DNA from: Sphingosinicella microcystinivorans | GTDB taxonomy: Bacteria > Pseudomonadota > Alphaproteobacteria > Sphingomonadales > Sphingomonadaceae | Length of the DNA stretch: 64,000 nucleotides | Assembly: GCF_003634215.1 (NCBI RefSeq) | Contig: NZ_RBWX01000010.1 | Span: 248,001-312,000 of the forward strand | Direction: 5' to 3' | Shown here: in pieces, positions 35,733 to 43,428 of the stretch | How positions within the stretch are numbered: the stretch's first letter is position 1 | Layout: the number at the start of each line of letters is the position of its first letter | Position numbers and translations under genes: made by a program | The notes under the pieces: generated by a model | Database searches by the model: none | The model's input: only the letters and a program-made list of their open reading frames with translations | Told to the model about the DNA's origin: nothing

Positions 35733-35891
35733 ATGAATCACAAGCGCGGCAGGCCCAGAAACCGTCGTGCGGGCTGCAAGATGTGCAAGCCCTGGAAGGT
35801 CAACGGCTATCGCACCGAGTGCCGTGACGGGGAAAAATTCAGCGACCACAGGCGTCGCACGCGTGCGGGCGACGCAACGCGCGGCGAATAG
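35733..35891 (+). CDS. Conserved small Cys-containing basic protein
   Basis: A 52-residue protein that is short enough to be missed. It begins MNHKRGRPRNRRAGCKMCKPWK, a pattern (HKR.RP..RRAGC..CKP.K) I recognise as a widely conserved small bacterial protein of unknown function. Two Cys in the CxxC of GCKMCKPWK could bind metal, and the composition is strongly basic (possible RNA or ribosome association; inferred). GGAAGG lies 9-14 bases upstream of the ATG. It lies directly after tRNA-Arg. Confidence 0.75.
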   Translation: MNHKRGRPRNRRAGCKMCKPWKVNGYRTECRDGEKFSDHRRRTRAGDATRGE

Positions 35892-35904
35892 CGTCTCCCA
35901 GCGG

Positions 35905-36393
35905 CTAGTTTGACCTCTCGCGCGAATTGTCGCGACGGTCCCGTCGATCACCCCAATCACCGCGATCACGGTTGGGCCGGGTCATACGCGGGCTTTCGCG
36001 ATCCCGATCGGCGTGTACGCGTCGATCCCGATCCCGATCCCGATCCCGATCACGCCATTTCTGACGATCGGATCGATCCCACTTTCCATCATGGCGATCG
36101 CGATGACCCGCGTAACGGTCGCGCTGGCGCTCTATCCAGTAATCGCGTTGCCGCGTGTTCCAGCGATGGCGTTTTCCGGCGCGGTCGAACACGTAGTAGC
36201 CGTTGCCGGGGTAGTAATAGCCATCGTACCAGCCATACCCGTAGCGGGGATAATCATAGCCGTAGCGGTCGTAGTAGCCGCCGTGACCCACCGAAACACC
36301 CGCGCTGCCGTAACCATCGTACATGCAGCCGCCGAGGGCGACTGCCGATAGCAGCACAAGTGCGCTCGTTACGCCTCTTCGAATAGTATTCAT
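35905..36393 (-). CDS. Tyr/Gly-rich lipoprotein with Arg-Asp repeat tail
   Basis: A 162-residue envelope protein. The N-terminus (MNTIRRGVTSALVLLSAVALGGC) is a lipoprotein signal with the lipobox LGGC, so Cys-23 is probably lipidated. A Tyr/Gly-rich segment follows (GGYYDRYGYDYPRYGYGWYDGYYYP in overlapping pieces), then VFDRAGKRHRWNTRQRDYW, and a charged tail of RD repeats (RDRDRDRDRR) with many Arg and Asp. It has no enzymatic domain. Such proteins may act as envelope spacer or stress proteins. The tail is coded by a hexamer repeat. Confidence 0.75.
   Translation of the reverse strand: MNTIRRGVTSALVLLSAVALGGCMYDGYGSAGVSVGHGGYYDRYGYDYPRYGYGWYDGYYYPGNGYYVFDRAGKRHRWNTRQRDYWIERQRDRYAGHRDRHDGKWDRSDRQKWRDRDRDRDRDRRVHADRDRESPRMTRPNRDRGDWGDRRDRRDNSRERSN
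36023..36052. repeat. Hexanucleotide CGATCC repeat (five units)
   Basis: Five tandem six-base units (last one CGATCA) encode Arg-Asp dipeptides in the lipoprotein tail. The repeat keeps frame when its copy number changes, so tail length may vary. Confidence 0.85.
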
Positions 36394-36454
36394 GGCCTTC
36401 TCCTGCAGTACAGTGGGCCATGAAGCGCCTGAACCCTAGGTGAAGCCGCGCGCC

Positions 36455-36490
36455 AAAAAAGACGCCGGCTCCATTCAGGAGGCCGGCGTT
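36455..36490 (-). terminator. Intrinsic terminator of the gabD-end operon
   Basis: AACGCCGGC and GCCGGCGTC form a 9-bp stem (one mismatch at the base), followed in the minus direction by TTTTTT. It lies about 65 bases beyond the stop at 36556. Confidence 0.85.
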
Positions 36491-36555
36491 CAGGTGTTGC
36501 ATTGGGGTCAATGCACTGAGCCTGAACGCCTATTGGAGGAAATGTTTCCGCCGCC

Positions 36556-37998
36556 TCAGATGGTGAGGCAGAGGTACTTCATCTCGATATATTCATCGAT
36601 GCCGTAGCGCGAGCCTTCGCGGCCTAGGCCGGACTGCTTGACGCCGCCGAAGGGTGCGACCTCCGTGGAGAGGATGCCCGAGTTGACGCAGACCATGCCC
36701 GACTCGATCGCCTCCGCCACGCGCCAGACGCGCGAGAGGTTGTTCGAGAAGAAATAAGCGGCGAGGCCGAACTCGCTGTCGTTCGCCATCGCGATGGCGT
36801 CCTCTTCGGTTTCGAAGCGGATGACAGGGGCGAGCGGCCCGAAGGTCTCTTCGTGTGCGACAAGCATGTCCTGCGTGACGTTCGCGAGCACGGTCGGCTC
36901 GAAGAAGGAGCCCCCGAGCGCGTGGCGCTTGCCGCCGGCGAGAATCTTCGCGCCCTTGCCGGTGGCGTCGGCGATGTGCTCCTCGACCTTCTCGACAGCG
37001 GCTTCGTTGATGAGCGGTCCCTGTTCGGTGCCGTCTTCAAGCCCGCTACCGACCTTGAGCTTCGCAGCGGCGGCGGCGAGCTTCTGTACGAATTCATCGT
37101 AAACGCCCGCCTGCACGTAGAGACGGTTTGTGCAGACGCAGGTCTGGCCCGAGTTGCGGTATTTAGAGGCGATGGCGCCGACAACGGCCGCGTCCACGTC
37201 CGCATCATCAAACACGATGAAGGGCGCATTGCCGCCAAGTTCAAGGCTGAGCTTCTTGATGGTCTCCGCCGACTGTTTCATCAGCAGGCGGCCGATCTCC
37301 GTTGACCCCGTGAACGACAGCTTGCGGACGATGGGGTTGGAGGTGAGTTCGCCGCCGATCGCGGATGCCTTGCCGGTCAGCACGTTGAAGACGCCCTTTG
37401 GAAGTCCCGCCTCCTCAGCCAGTACGGCGAGCGCGAAGGCGGAGTAAGGGGTTTCGGTGGCGGGCTTCAGCACGATCGGGCAGCCGGCGGCGAGCGCCGG
37501 GCCGGCCTTGCGCGTGATCATCGCGTTCGGGAAGTTCCAAGGCGTGATCGCGGCGGCCACACCGATCGGCTGTTTCAGCACCACGATGCGCTTGTCCGCC
37601 ATATGGCCGGGGATGACGTCGCCGTAGAGGCGCTTTCCTTCCTCGGCGAACCATTCAATGAACGCGGCGCCGTAGGCGATCTCGCCGCGTGATTCGGCAA
37701 GGCTTTTGCCCTGCTCAAGCGTGAGGAGGCGGGCGAGTTCCTCCTGATTGGCCATGATGAGCTCGTACCAGCGGCGAAGGATGCTCGCGCGCTCCTTCGC
37801 CGTCTTGGCGCGCCATGCAGGCCATGCCCGGTTTGCGGCCTCGACGGCGCGCTTCGCTTCGGCGGCGCCACAGTTCGGAACGGTGCCGAGAACCTCGCCG
37901 GTGGCCGGATTCGTGACCTCTATCGTTTCCCCGCTGTCTGCCTTCACCCATTCCCCGTCGATGTAACAGGCTTCGCGAAGCAGCGGCGAACGGGTCAT
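36556..37998 (-). CDS. gabD: Succinate-semialdehyde dehydrogenase
   Basis: A 480-residue NAD(P)-dependent aldehyde dehydrogenase that oxidises succinate semialdehyde to succinate, the last step of GABA and putrescine breakdown. PWNFPNAMITRK and KPATETPYSAFAL bind the cofactor; the general-base Glu is in LELGGNAPFIVFDDAD; the catalytic Cys is in NSGQTCVCTNRLYVQ near residue 285. The KRLYGDVIPGHMADKR segment and the C-terminal GGVKQSGLGREGSRYGIDEY are GabD-like. It is the last gene of the patD-puuD-spuC-gabD operon and ends in a terminator. Confidence 0.93.
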   Translation of the reverse strand: MTRSPLLREACYIDGEWVKADSGETIEVTNPATGEVLGTVPNCGAAEAKRAVEAANRAWPAWRAKTAKERASILRRWYELIMANQEELARLLTLEQGKSLAESRGEIAYGAAFIEWFAEEGKRLYGDVIPGHMADKRIVVLKQPIGVAAAITPWNFPNAMITRKAGPALAAGCPIVLKPATETPYSAFALAVLAEEAGLPKGVFNVLTGKASAIGGELTSNPIVRKLSFTGSTEIGRLLMKQSAETIKKLSLELGGNAPFIVFDDADVDAAVVGAIASKYRNSGQTCVCTNRLYVQAGVYDEFVQKLAAAAAKLKVGSGLEDGTEQGPLINEAAVEKVEEHIADATGKGAKILAGGKRHALGGSFFEPTVLANVTQDMLVAHEETFGPLAPVIRFETEEDAIAMANDSEFGLAAYFFSNNLSRVWRVAEAIESGMVCVNSGILSTEVAPFGGVKQSGLGREGSRYGIDEYIEMKYLCLTI

Positions 37999-38011
37999 GG
38001 AGGCTCTCCTT

Positions 38012-39394
38012 TTACAGGGCTTTCAGTTTCGGCATGGCCAAATCGAGCGAACGGCGGATGATGTCAACCAGATCGTCGATTTGCTGGCGCGAGATGATGA
38101 GCGGCGGCGACATGACGATGGTGTCGCGAATGCCGCGCACCATCAGGCCGTTGTCGATGCAGAAGTCACGCACGACCGGGCCGGCATTGCCTTCCTTGCC
38201 ACCGAAACGCGCGGCAGTTTTCTTGTCGGCAACGATCTCAACCGCGCCGAGCAGGCCGATCGAGCGCGTTTCGCCAACGAGCGGATGCTCTTCCAGACGC
38301 TTCAGCGCGGCGTTCAGATAAGGGCCGACATCGTCGCGAACCTTGCCGACGAGGTTTTCACGCTCGATGATCTCGATGTTGCGCAGCGCCACGGCAGCGC
38401 AGACCGGGTGGCCGGAATAGGTAAAACCGTGGACGAAATCGCCACCGGTTTTGAGCACTTCGACAACGTCCGAGGAGACGGCGACGGCCGAGATCGGGAG
38501 ATAGCCCGATGAGAGTCCTTTGGCCATCGGGACGAGATCGGGTGTGAAGCCGAGCGTCTGGTGACCGAACCATTCGCCGGTGCGCCCGAAGCCGCAGATC
38601 ACCTCGTCGGCGACGAGCAGGATGCCGTATTTGCGGCAGATGCGCTCGACCTCCTGCCAATAGCCTTCGGGGGGGATGATGACGCCGCCTGCGCCCTGCA
38701 CCGGCTCGCCGACGAACGCGGCGACGTTTTCGGGGCCGACTTGCAGGATGCGGTCCTCAATCGCCTGCGCGCAGAGCTTGCCGAATTCGCGGGGCTCCAT
38801 ATCGCGGCCCTCGCCGAACCAGTACGGCTGGCGGACATGCTCGATGCCGGGGATGGGGAGATCGCCCTGCGCGTGCATCGCCTTCATGCCGCCGAGACTG
38901 ACGCCCGCAACCGTCGAGCCGTGATAGGCGTTCCAGCGGCTGATGAAGATCTTGCGGTTCGGCTCGCCCTTCACCTTCCAGTAGTGGCGCACCATGCGGA
39001 ACACGGTGTCGTTCGCTTCGGAGCCCGAGGCGTTGAAGAACACGTGCTGGAGCTTGCCGCCGGTTAGGCCGGCAATCTTCGCGGCGAGTTCAACGGTGGG
39101 CGGCGTCGCTGTCTTGAAGAAGGTGTTGTAAAAGGGAAGCTCGCGCATCTGCTCGGCGGCGACGTCCGCAAGCTCTTCGCGGCCATAGCCGATGTTGACG
39201 CACCAGAGTCCCGCCATGCCGTCGAGGATGCGGTTGCCGTCGCCGTCCGTGATGTAGCACCCCTCTGCGTGCGTCACGATGCGGCTGCCGCCCATGTCCT
39301 CTATCAGCTTGTAATCCTGCTGCGCCGGGAGGTGATGCGCGACGTCGAGACGGCGCAGGGCGGGAATGTCGTAGTTTTTGCGGACGGCGGTCAT
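38012..39394 (-). CDS. spuC: Putrescine/GABA-pyruvate class III aminotransferase (SpuC-like)
   Basis: A 460-residue PLP aminotransferase. HHLPAQQDYKLIEDMGGSRIV opens the protein as in SpuC-type omega-amino acid:pyruvate aminotransferases; YITDGDGNRILDGMAGLWCVNIGYG, FFNASGSEANDTVFRM and DEVICGFGRTGEWFG follow. The PLP Lys is in MAKGLSSGYLPISAV. Such enzymes move the amino group of putrescine or GABA to pyruvate, giving 4-aminobutanal or succinate semialdehyde. The start at 39394 overlaps the puuD stop as ATGA. Which diamine or amino acid it prefers cannot be read from sequence. Confidence 0.88.
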   Translation of the reverse strand: MTAVRKNYDIPALRRLDVAHHLPAQQDYKLIEDMGGSRIVTHAEGCYITDGDGNRILDGMAGLWCVNIGYGREELADVAAEQMRELPFYNTFFKTATPPTVELAAKIAGLTGGKLQHVFFNASGSEANDTVFRMVRHYWKVKGEPNRKIFISRWNAYHGSTVAGVSLGGMKAMHAQGDLPIPGIEHVRQPYWFGEGRDMEPREFGKLCAQAIEDRILQVGPENVAAFVGEPVQGAGGVIIPPEGYWQEVERICRKYGILLVADEVICGFGRTGEWFGHQTLGFTPDLVPMAKGLSSGYLPISAVAVSSDVVEVLKTGGDFVHGFTYSGHPVCAAVALRNIEIIERENLVGKVRDDVGPYLNAALKRLEEHPLVGETRSIGLLGAVEIVADKKTAARFGGKEGNAGPVVRDFCIDNGLMVRGIRDTIVMSPPLIISRQQIDDLVDIIRRSLDLAMPKLKAL

Positions 39395-40131
39395 GCTGTT
39401 CCCCTGAGAGTCTGGCCAAGGAGTTTGAAGAAAGTCTGGCTGTCCGGGTTCGATTCCGGGTGCCATTCGGGATGCCACTGGACGGCGACGACGGACGAAT
39501 TGCCGATGGTCGCCGAGTAAGCCTCGACGAGCCCGTCCGGCGCGGTCGCTTCGGCGGTGAGGCCGTCCGCGAGGCGTCCAATACCCTGATAATGAACGGA
39601 GTTCACATCGAGCGACGGCGTATCGTAAGTGCGCGCGAGGATGCCGCCGGGGACGAGATCGACGCGGTGGCCATGATCGAACATCGCGTCAAACGAAACG
39701 CCGTCGGGTGAATGGTGGCGGATGAGATCGTCGCTCGCGGAGGTGTCGCGGCGCAGCGTGCCGCCCAGCGCGACATTGATCTCCTGGAAGCCGCGGCAAA
39801 TGCCGAACACAGGGCGCCCGCGGCCGATCATCGCGTCCACCATCGACAGCGCGATCTCGTCGCGACCGGGATCGAACGGTCCATCGCCGGCATCCTCCGC
39901 ATAGCGGTGGCCTTCGACGTTGGAGGGGCTGCCGGTGAGCAGCACGCCGTCGAGACGCGGGGCGACCTCGGCGGCGGTCATCAGATCGGGCAATGACGGG
40001 ATCAGCAGCGCGGCAACATCGGCATAGTGCATCGCCGCGCGCACGTAGCGCTCCATGACGGCCTGCGCGGGCTCGGTGCCCACGGCGCGCTGACAGCAGA
40101 TGATGCCAAGAACGGGACGAGTGGTGGTCAT
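39391..40131 (-). CDS. puuD: Gamma-glutamyl-GABA hydrolase (PuuD-like)
   Basis: A 246-residue class I glutamine-amidotransferase-like hydrolase that removes glutamate from gamma-glutamyl-GABA to give GABA. The nucleophile Cys is in FGICRGFQEINVALGG, and the His-Glu pair in VAVQWHPEWHPES. PVFGICRG and GSPSNVEGHRYAEDAGD are PuuD-typical. The start at 40131 (MTTTRPVLGI) comes two bases after the aldehyde dehydrogenase stop. It overlaps the aminotransferase start, so all four genes form one coupled operon. A PuuD needs gamma-glutamylated intermediates, made by the PuuA-like enzymes at 50-55 kb. Confidence 0.9.
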   Translation of the reverse strand: MTTTRPVLGIICCQRAVGTEPAQAVMERYVRAAMHYADVAALLIPSLPDLMTAAEVAPRLDGVLLTGSPSNVEGHRYAEDAGDGPFDPGRDEIALSMVDAMIGRGRPVFGICRGFQEINVALGGTLRRDTSASDDLIRHHSPDGVSFDAMFDHGHRVDLVPGGILARTYDTPSLDVNSVHYQGIGRLADGLTAEATAPDGLVEAYSATIGNSSVVAVQWHPEWHPESNPDSQTFFKLLGQTLRGTA

Positions 40132-40133
40132 AC

Positions 40134-41564
40134 CTAGTGCTTTATCATGACATGCCGCGTCGCGAGATAGTGTTCGAGGCTGTAAACCGAAAGATCGGAA
40201 CCGTAACCCGAGGCCTTCACGCCGCCGTGCGGCATTTCGGTGGCGTTCACCGAGTGCGTGTTGATCCACGTGACGCCATATTGCAGGCGCGCCGCGAACG
40301 CCGCGGCCTTGCCGACATCGCGCGTCCATACCGAGGAGGCGAGGCCGTATTCGCTGTCGTTCGCCCAGTCGAGCGCCTGCGCGTCCTCATCGAAGCGCGT
40401 GACCGAGACGACCGGGCCGAACACCTCTTTCTGCACGATCTCGTCGCTGTTCTTCGCGCCCGCGATGAGCGTCGGCTGATAGAAGAAGCCGGGGCCGTCG
40501 GGCGCCGCGCCGCCGGTGACGACCTCCGCATCCGTATCGGCGGCGGCGCGGGCGACGAAGCCGTCCACGCGGTCGCGCTGGCGGGCGGTGATGAGCGGGC
40601 CGAGCGCGGTGCCGGGCGCAGACGGGTCACCCATCGGGATCGCCTCGACGGCGCTTTGCAGTTCGGCGATCAGACGGTCGTGGATGCTCGCATGGGCATA
40701 GACGCGGCAGGCGGCGGTGCAGTCCTGACCAGCATTGTAGTAGCCGCCTTCCGCGATAGCCTCGACGGCGGCGGCAATGTCCGCATCCGCCAGCACGATC
40801 ACTGGGGCCTTGCCGCCGAGTTCGAAATGCGTGCGCTTGATGGTCGGCGCGACGGCTTCCATGATCTTCCGGCCCGTTGCGACATCGCCTGTAAGCGACA
40901 CCATCCGCACGCGCGGATGTGCGACGAGGCGCGCGCCGACGTTCGGCCCGTTGCCGGTCACGACATTGACAACGCCCGCCGGCAGAAACTCGGCGCACAC
41001 TTCGGCGAGCCGCAGCGCGGTCAGCGGCGTGTGCTCGGAGGGTTTGAGCACGACCGTGTTGCCTGCGGCGATGGCGGGCGCGATCTTCCACGAGGCCATC
41101 ATCAGCGGATAGTTCCACGGCGCGATGCCGACGACGACGCCAATGGGATCGCGGCGGATCATCGAGGTGTGGCCGGGCTTGTATTCCGCCGCCGCCTGAC
41201 CGGGGATGGCGCGCGCTGCGCCCGCATAGAAACGGAACACGTCGATGGTGTTGCCCACATCGACCGCCCGCGCCGTGCCGATCGGCTTGCCGCAATTGCG
41301 CATCTCAAGCTCGGCAAATTCATCCGCCAGCGCCTCGATCCGGTCGGCGATACGGAGCATCCTCAGCGAGCGTTCCTTGGGTGACATTGCCGACCAGACC
41401 GCGAAACCACGCTCGGCGGAGGCAATGGCGGCATCGACCTGCGCCCGGCTTGCACTGTTCAGCGTGGCGAGCGTGGCGCCTGTCGCCGGATTGAAAACCG
41501 GCTCGTGCGCGTCTTCGCCGTCGAGGGCGTGTCCGTCGATAAACTGGCTGCTCCGGTCGGTCAT
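40134..41564 (-). CDS. Aminobutyraldehyde dehydrogenase (PatD/PuuC-like)
   Basis: A 476-residue aldehyde dehydrogenase. [16 protein letters not shown] and [20 protein letters not shown] are family motifs, [15 protein letters not shown] binds the cofactor, the Glu is in [18 protein letters not shown] and the catalytic Cys in [32 protein letters not shown] and the [19 protein letters not shown] end are closest, from memory, to gamma-aminobutyraldehyde dehydrogenase PatD; a PuuC-type role on gamma-glutamyl aldehyde is an alternative. It leads the catabolic operon, with a LysR-type palindrome about 87 bases upstream of its ATG. Confidence 0.88.
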   Translation of the reverse strand: MTDRSSQFIDGHALDGEDAHEPVFNPATGATLATLNSASRAQVDAAIASAERGFAVWSAMSPKERSLRMLRIADRIEALADEFAELEMRNCGKPIGTARAVDVGNTIDVFRFYAGAARAIPGQAAAEYKPGHTSMIRRDPIGVVVGIAPWNYPLMMASWKIAPAIAAGNTVVLKPSEHTPLTALRLAEVCAEFLPAGVVNVVTGNGPNVGARLVAHPRVRMVSLTGDVATGRKIMEAVAPTIKRTHFELGGKAPVIVLADADIAAAVEAIAEGGYYNAGQDCTAACRVYAHASIHDRLIAELQSAVEAIPMGDPSAPGTALGPLITARQRDRVDGFVARAAADTDAEVVTGGAAPDGPGFFYQPTLIAGAKNSDEIVQKEVFGPVVSVTRFDEDAQALDWANDSEYGLASSVWTRDVGKAAAFAARLQYGVTWINTHSVNATEMPHGGVKASGYGSDLSVYSLEHYLATRHVMIKH

Positions 41565-41650
41565 GAGGGATCGGCTTTCCGCGTGAGAGATCGACTGGAC
41601 GATAGGGGGTGGGGCTGCCTCATCGGAAATACGAAATGATACATGCTATC

Positions 41651-41667
41651 TATCGGTTTTCCCGATA
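41651..41667. promoter_or_regulatory. Polyamine-regulon palindrome, patD copy
   Basis: TATCGGTTTTCCCGATA, extended by C/G to a 19-base near-perfect palindrome, contains ATC-N9-GAT, the classic LysR-type binding pattern. It lies 87 bases upstream of the aldehyde dehydrogenase start, and two related copies sit before the other polyamine operons (47612 and 55456). Confidence 0.7.
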
Positions 41668-41669
41668 GC

Positions 41670-42450
41670 CTAGGTGGCGTGGACAAATTTGAGCCAATAT
41701 CTGGCTGTCGCGATATGAACCATTCCAAGGAAGCTGTTGGTTAGTTGATCGTAGCGCGTGGCAATGGCCCGGTTGACCTTCAGGTGGCCGAACATTCGCT
41801 CGATGCGGTTGCGCTGCCTGTAGATCGATCGGTCATGTTCGATCTTCATGCGGCGGTTTGATCTGCCGGGAATGACAGCCTTGATATTCCGTTCGACAAG
41901 GTCGGCGCGGATGGCATCAGCACATAGCCTTTATCGGCAAGCAAAGCATTCAGCATGCGCTCTGGCAGAGCAATTAGGGGGTCATAAGCTTTGCAATCTG
42001 CCGCCTCGCCGACCGTCAGATGGAAGGCGAGCGGTCGTCCGAGGGCATCGGCTAAGCAATGAAGTTTACTGGTGAACCCGCCCCGCGAGCGGCCAAGAGC
42101 GCGTCGATGAGTCCTCCTTTTCCGCCCGCTGCAGAGACGTGGGCGCGAACGGCTCTACTGTCGATGCTGTAGTGACCGCTGTCCGCCATGACCTCGGCAA
42201 GCGTCACTGCGACGGTCTTCCAGACCCCGGCTTCACTCCATCGCCGGCACCGACGATAGATGCTGTTCCAACTGCCGTATTTGGGCGGCACGTCGCGCCA
42301 TGGAGCGCCGCAGCGAAGCCGCCATAAGATGCCATTTACGATTGCTCGGTTCTGCTCGGGCGGCCTGCCTCGACCACTGTTCTCAGGCTCTATGGGCAAC
42401 AAGCCCTTCAGAACACGCCATTCCGCTTCGGTGAGATCGCCCCTGCTCAA
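41670..42450 (-). pseudogene. IS5-family (IS427-like) transposase, two-frame and with a further deletion
   Basis: A DDE transposase in two overlapping frames. The first frame starts at a TTG at 42450 (preceded by GGAGG) and reads LSRGDLTEAEWRVLKGLL, PPEQNRAIVNGILWRLRCGAPWRDVP and IDSRAVRAHVSAAGGKGG. A shift at the GGAAAAGG run is needed to continue into THRRALGRSRGGFTSKLHC, the usual programmed shift of this group. A second shift is also needed at LLADKGY: TATGTGCTGATGCC lacks one base relative to TAYGAYGCxGATGCC, after which VERNIKAVIPGRSNRRMKIE follows and the protein ends at FVHAT. The extra deletion probably inactivates it. The stop codon falls in the flanking CTAG. Confidence 0.8.
41674..41690 (+). 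repeat. Left terminal inverted repeat of the IS
   Basis: GTGGCGTGGACAAATTT, matching the inverted right end at 15 of 17 positions. Confidence 0.75.
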
Positions 42451-42546
42451 GCCTGCCTCCAAAAAGCAGCCTTGAATCAATCCTTGCCATGCACGTCAAT
42501 CGGATTTGAACTACAAAGCCATCAGAAACCCAGCGAGAGAATAACA

Positions 42547-42963
42547 TTGGATATTCGGCCCTTATCCGACGACGAGGAAGTCTACAGGCAAGACGCTCTG
42601 GCCCTCGCCGCGCATTACCTTGATAGTGCCACCCCTTTGCCGATTGAGAAGGTGCAGGAACTCTATCAGGTCGTAGCGGAAAACTTCCGGCACTACGACA
42701 AGGCGCAGATCGCAGTCGGTATCGCGTTTGGCGAGACTATCGCAGAGAAGACAGGCTGGCAGTGGGTTCGGATCACCGATGAATATGGAGCTGAAACATC
42801 GTTATCTCCACCTGGCTACACGATCGCCTGCCACCCTATCAGCATGATCCAAAAGAGGATCGCTGACAACGAACAGGTTGATCTCGCCGAACTGCGCGAC
42901 GAAACGATCAATGTCATCGAGCGTCGTATCGAAGAGGGCATGGCCGGAACACGAAAAACCTAA
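42547..42963 (+). CDS. DUF3806 domain protein, IS passenger
   Basis: A 138-residue soluble protein. RPLSDDEEVYRQDALALAAH opens it; the central IAVGIAFGETIAEKTGWQWVRITDEYGAE and YTIACHPISMIQKRIADNE match DUF3806, a family of unknown function. A TTG at 42547 is chosen as start because no ATG fits and GAGAG lies upstream; a TTG at 42472 is also in frame but overlaps the transposase. Its lower GC and codon use differ from the chromosomal neighbours. It lies divergent from the transposase inside the terminal repeats, so it appears to travel with the element. Confidence 0.75.
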   Translation: MDIRPLSDDEEVYRQDALALAAHYLDSATPLPIEKVQELYQVVAENFRHYDKAQIAVGIAFGETIAEKTGWQWVRITDEYGAETSLSPPGYTIACHPISMIQKRIADNEQVDLAELRDETINVIERRIEEGMAGTRKT

Positions 42964-42988
42964 CGTTTCTCAACATTTGCGCAGTAGC

Positions 42989-43005
42989 GAATTTGTCCAC
43001 GCCGC
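42989..43005 (-). repeat. Right terminal inverted repeat of the IS
   Basis: Read inward it is GCGGCGTGGACAAATTC, matching the left end at 15 of 17 positions; CTAG follows outside at 43006-43009. Confidence 0.75.
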
Positions 43006-43428
43006 CTAGCGATAATCCTCGCGCGCGATTATTCTGGCTCGCATCCCTGCGAGCCACGCTTTCGCTTCGGGCAGGCCGGGGACCTTGGGGCCGGTGTTTA
43101 TCGGGACTGTCCGCCCAGTCTTTTCTTTCCCCACGGGCGGCGAATAGACCCACACTATGCCGCCACTGTCTGAAGCGGCCTGTTCATACAGACGTTTCGC
43201 CTTGCGATAACTTTGTGGAACGCCGAGCCCTGCTTCAAAGCGTTTTCCAAGCGCGAGTTGGGCATATTTGTCTCCCGCCATCGCGCGCCTGGCTTCTTCC
43301 TGGACCAAGGGCGATGCCGCCCCCGGTTGCAGCCTGATACCGGCATAGGGATCAACGGCACAGCCTACGAGCAGAGCCCCGACAACGATGGAAAGATGGT
43401 GGCGTTGCAGGACTGCGCGCCGGTTCAG
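43006..43428 (-). CDS. Sel1-like repeat lipoprotein with no standard start codon
   Basis: The frame encodes a probable lipoprotein (HLSIVVGALLVGC, lipobox LVGC) followed by a Sel1/TPR-like unit (EEARRAMAGDKYAQLALGKRFEAGLGVPQSYRKAKRLYEQAA) and a polar C-terminus ending IIAREDYR. No ATG, GTG or TTG lies in frame before the signal sequence. The best candidate is a CTG at 43428 whose last two bases and the next A form the stop codon of the ABC ATPase gene (CTGA overlap). This would be tight coupling to the transporter operon. The stop lies exactly at the IS flank. It may instead be a decayed gene. Function unknown. Confidence 0.5.
   Translation of the reverse strand: MNRRAVLQRHHLSIVVGALLVGCAVDPYAGIRLQPGAASPLVQEEARRAMAGDKYAQLALGKRFEAGLGVPQSYRKAKRLYEQAASDSGGIVWVYSPPVGKEKTGRTVPINTGPKVPGLPEAKAWLAGMRARIIAREDYR

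Larger units (their letters stand above)
41670..43009. mobile_element. IS5-family element with a DUF3806 passenger gene
   Basis: The inverted termini G[T/C]GGCGTGGACAAATT[T/C] (41674-41690 and 42989-43005, 15 of 17 matching) are each flanked outside by CTAG. Inside are a transposase on the minus strand and, divergently on the plus strand, a 138-residue DUF3806 protein. No other copy of the terminus lies near the transposase start, so the passenger appears to be inside the mobile unit of about 1.33 kb. CTAG is a palindrome, so it may be a target duplication or part of the ends; both readings fit. It separates the transporter and catabolic polyamine operons. Confidence 0.75.

Noticed and set aside
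40137-41384. Plus-strand open frame of 415 codons opposite the aldehyde dehydrogenase
   Set aside because: Antisense shadow; catalytic motifs lie on the minus strand.
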